Assembly (NCBI GenBank): GCA_964624625.1
Contig: CAZUXW010000034.1
Location: 1 to 31,131 of the forward strand
Reading direction: 5' to 3'
DNA length: 31,131 nt
Source of the DNA: PALSA-1180 sp964624625
GTDB lineage: Bacteria; Oederibacteriota; Muellerivitia; Muellerivitales; Muellerivitaceae
Every line of letters begins with the position of its first letter. Position 1 is the stretch's first letter. Position numbers and translations under genes: made by a program. Below, one piece after another: positions 30,357 through 31,131 of the stretch. Under the pieces are notes generated by a model. The model made no database searches. It worked only from the letters and a program-made list of their open reading frames with translations, and was not told where the DNA came from.

Positions 30357-30905
30357 TTATAGTTTAACTTGCGGGACTTCCTTGTCGGTCTCGGCGGCTT
30401 TCAGGAATTCCCTGGGCTGGACGCCGAAGGCGCCTGCCACCAGGTTCGAGGGAAACTGCTGGACCTGGGCGTTGAGGTTGGCCACCACGTCGTTGTAATG
30501 GCCCCTTACATAGGCGATCTTGTTTTCCGTGGAGGTCAATTCCTCCTGGAGCTGGGAGGCGTTCACGTTGGATTTCAGGGTCGGGTAATTTTCCCAAACC
30601 GCCATCAGGCGGCCCAGTCCCGAGGTAATGTCGTTCTCGGCCTTGATCCGGTCCGAGGGATTGGCGGCTCCCATGGCGGCGGAGCGGGCCTGCATCACTT
30701 GGGTGAGGGTGTCCTTCTCGAATTGCATCACGCCCTTGACCGTTTCCACCAGGTTCGGGATCAAGTCGTGGCGCCGCTTCAATTGAACGTCGATCTGACT
30801 CCAGGAGTTGTCCACCTCGACCCGGTAGCTCACCAGGGAATTGTAGATGGAAATGAAATACAAGGCCAACAAGACGGCAATCCCCAATAGGATCCACAAG
30901 GCCAT
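30357..30905 (-). CDS. lemA: LemA family protein
   Basis: 182 aa. One N-terminal membrane helix (about 3-20), then a long helical domain with family landmarks YNSLVSYRVEVDNSWSQIDV, QLKRRHDLIPNLVETVKG, LKSNVNASQLQEELTSTENK, IAYVRGHYNDVVANLN and FPSNLVAGAFG. Anchored in the inner membrane with the helical bundle outside the bilayer. LemA proteins have no settled biochemical role but recur next to M48 proteases, as here, where they may deliver or gate substrates. The ATG at 30905 is followed immediately by the membrane segment. It is probably first in a lemA-M48 unit. Confidence 0.95.
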   Translation of the reverse strand: MALWILLGIAVLLALYFISIYNSLVSYRVEVDNSWSQIDVQLKRRHDLIPNLVETVKGVMQFEKDTLTQVMQARSAAMGAANPSDRIKAENDITSGLGRLMAVWENYPTLKSNVNASQLQEELTSTENKIAYVRGHYNDVVANLNAQVQQFPSNLVAGAFGVQPREFLKAAETDKEVPQVKL

Positions 30906-31131
30906 GGTCCGCCCCTTTGGAAAACAGGATTAAAATCGAGTTCAGTATAGGATTATATCCCCGCCCCTCCCAGGGGGACACGGGGAAAAAGAGCCTCCCC
31001 TTTCAACCCTTTTCGTCCCCTTTCCCATTTTGGGAGGGGACCGGTCCCCCCGCTTGGCCCTTTACCCTTTATTCTTGACAGTTTTTCAGCCCTTCGTTAA
31101 TCTTCTATCCTTTTCAACGCCCTGTCACTTG
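30906..31131. promoter_or_regulatory. Intergenic end of window: lemA leader and outward promoter candidate
   Basis: No gene is visible. On the minus strand a perfect TATAAT (30957-30952) lies 47 bases before lemA, though the GC-rich upstream gives no -35. On the plus strand TTGACA (31075-31080), 17 bases, TAATCT (31098-31103) points out of the window toward an unseen gene. GGGGACCGGTCCCC (31036-31049) is a perfect 14-base palindrome between the two. Confidence 0.45.

Overview
This window is a scaffold piece from an uncultured, fairly GC-rich bacterium. Two runs of exactly 100 N (26822-26921 and 29044-29143) are scaffolding placeholders. Frequent TTG/GTG starts, Thr-Pro-rich surface proteins with FlgD-like C-terminal domains, and gene ends decorated with GCCACGGATGAACACGGATT-type inverted repeats are features I associate with metagenome-assembled genomes of poorly studied candidate phyla (FCPU426-like or similar). 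That placement is an impression, not a result. I see no tRNA, rRNA, CRISPR array, transposase, integrase or phage gene.

Layout. (1) 1-2790: a 7Fe-type ferredoxin (+) faces a thiamin pyrimidine module on the minus strand (thiD2 then thiC); a hairpin between them can terminate both. (2) 2867-6727, minus strand: a clear promoter drives efp, accB and accC (fatty-acid initiation plus EF-P), followed by a divergent ComB-like protein with a Lys-rich tail. (3) 6874-17011, minus strand: a surface-glycan locus with two GT-C-like membrane glycosyltransferases, a small membrane protein, a class I methyltransferase with a 53-aa Trm112-like zinc protein, two GT4-type glycosyltransferases and a glutamine-dependent asparagine-synthase-type amidotransferase. 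The last glycosyltransferase and the amidotransferase resemble those of exosortase/PEP-CTERM EPS loci, but no exosortase is present here. (4) 17189-21783, plus strand: late haem synthesis as a HemD-HemE fusion, then HemH and HemY, in the order of the Bacillus hemEHY operon. An RsuA/RluE-type pseudouridine synthase follows. (5) 22560-30905, minus strand: envelope genes, namely LemA, an M48 membrane metalloprotease that probably continues through an assembly gap into GYF-like and zinc-ribbon domains, a very large Thr/Pro-rich surface protein, a family 9 glycosyltransferase, and a Thr/Pro-rich probable lipoprotein with a propeller-like body.

Most interesting points: a DUF11-type domain apparently split by an inserted LamG-like domain in the large surface protein; the probable M48-GYF-zinc-ribbon fusion hidden by the second gap; the HemD-HemE fusion; a two-class family of inverted repeats placed at or just after stop codons; and the Trm112-like/methyltransferase pair, whose small partner is easily missed. 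No complete novel defence or mobile system is visible.
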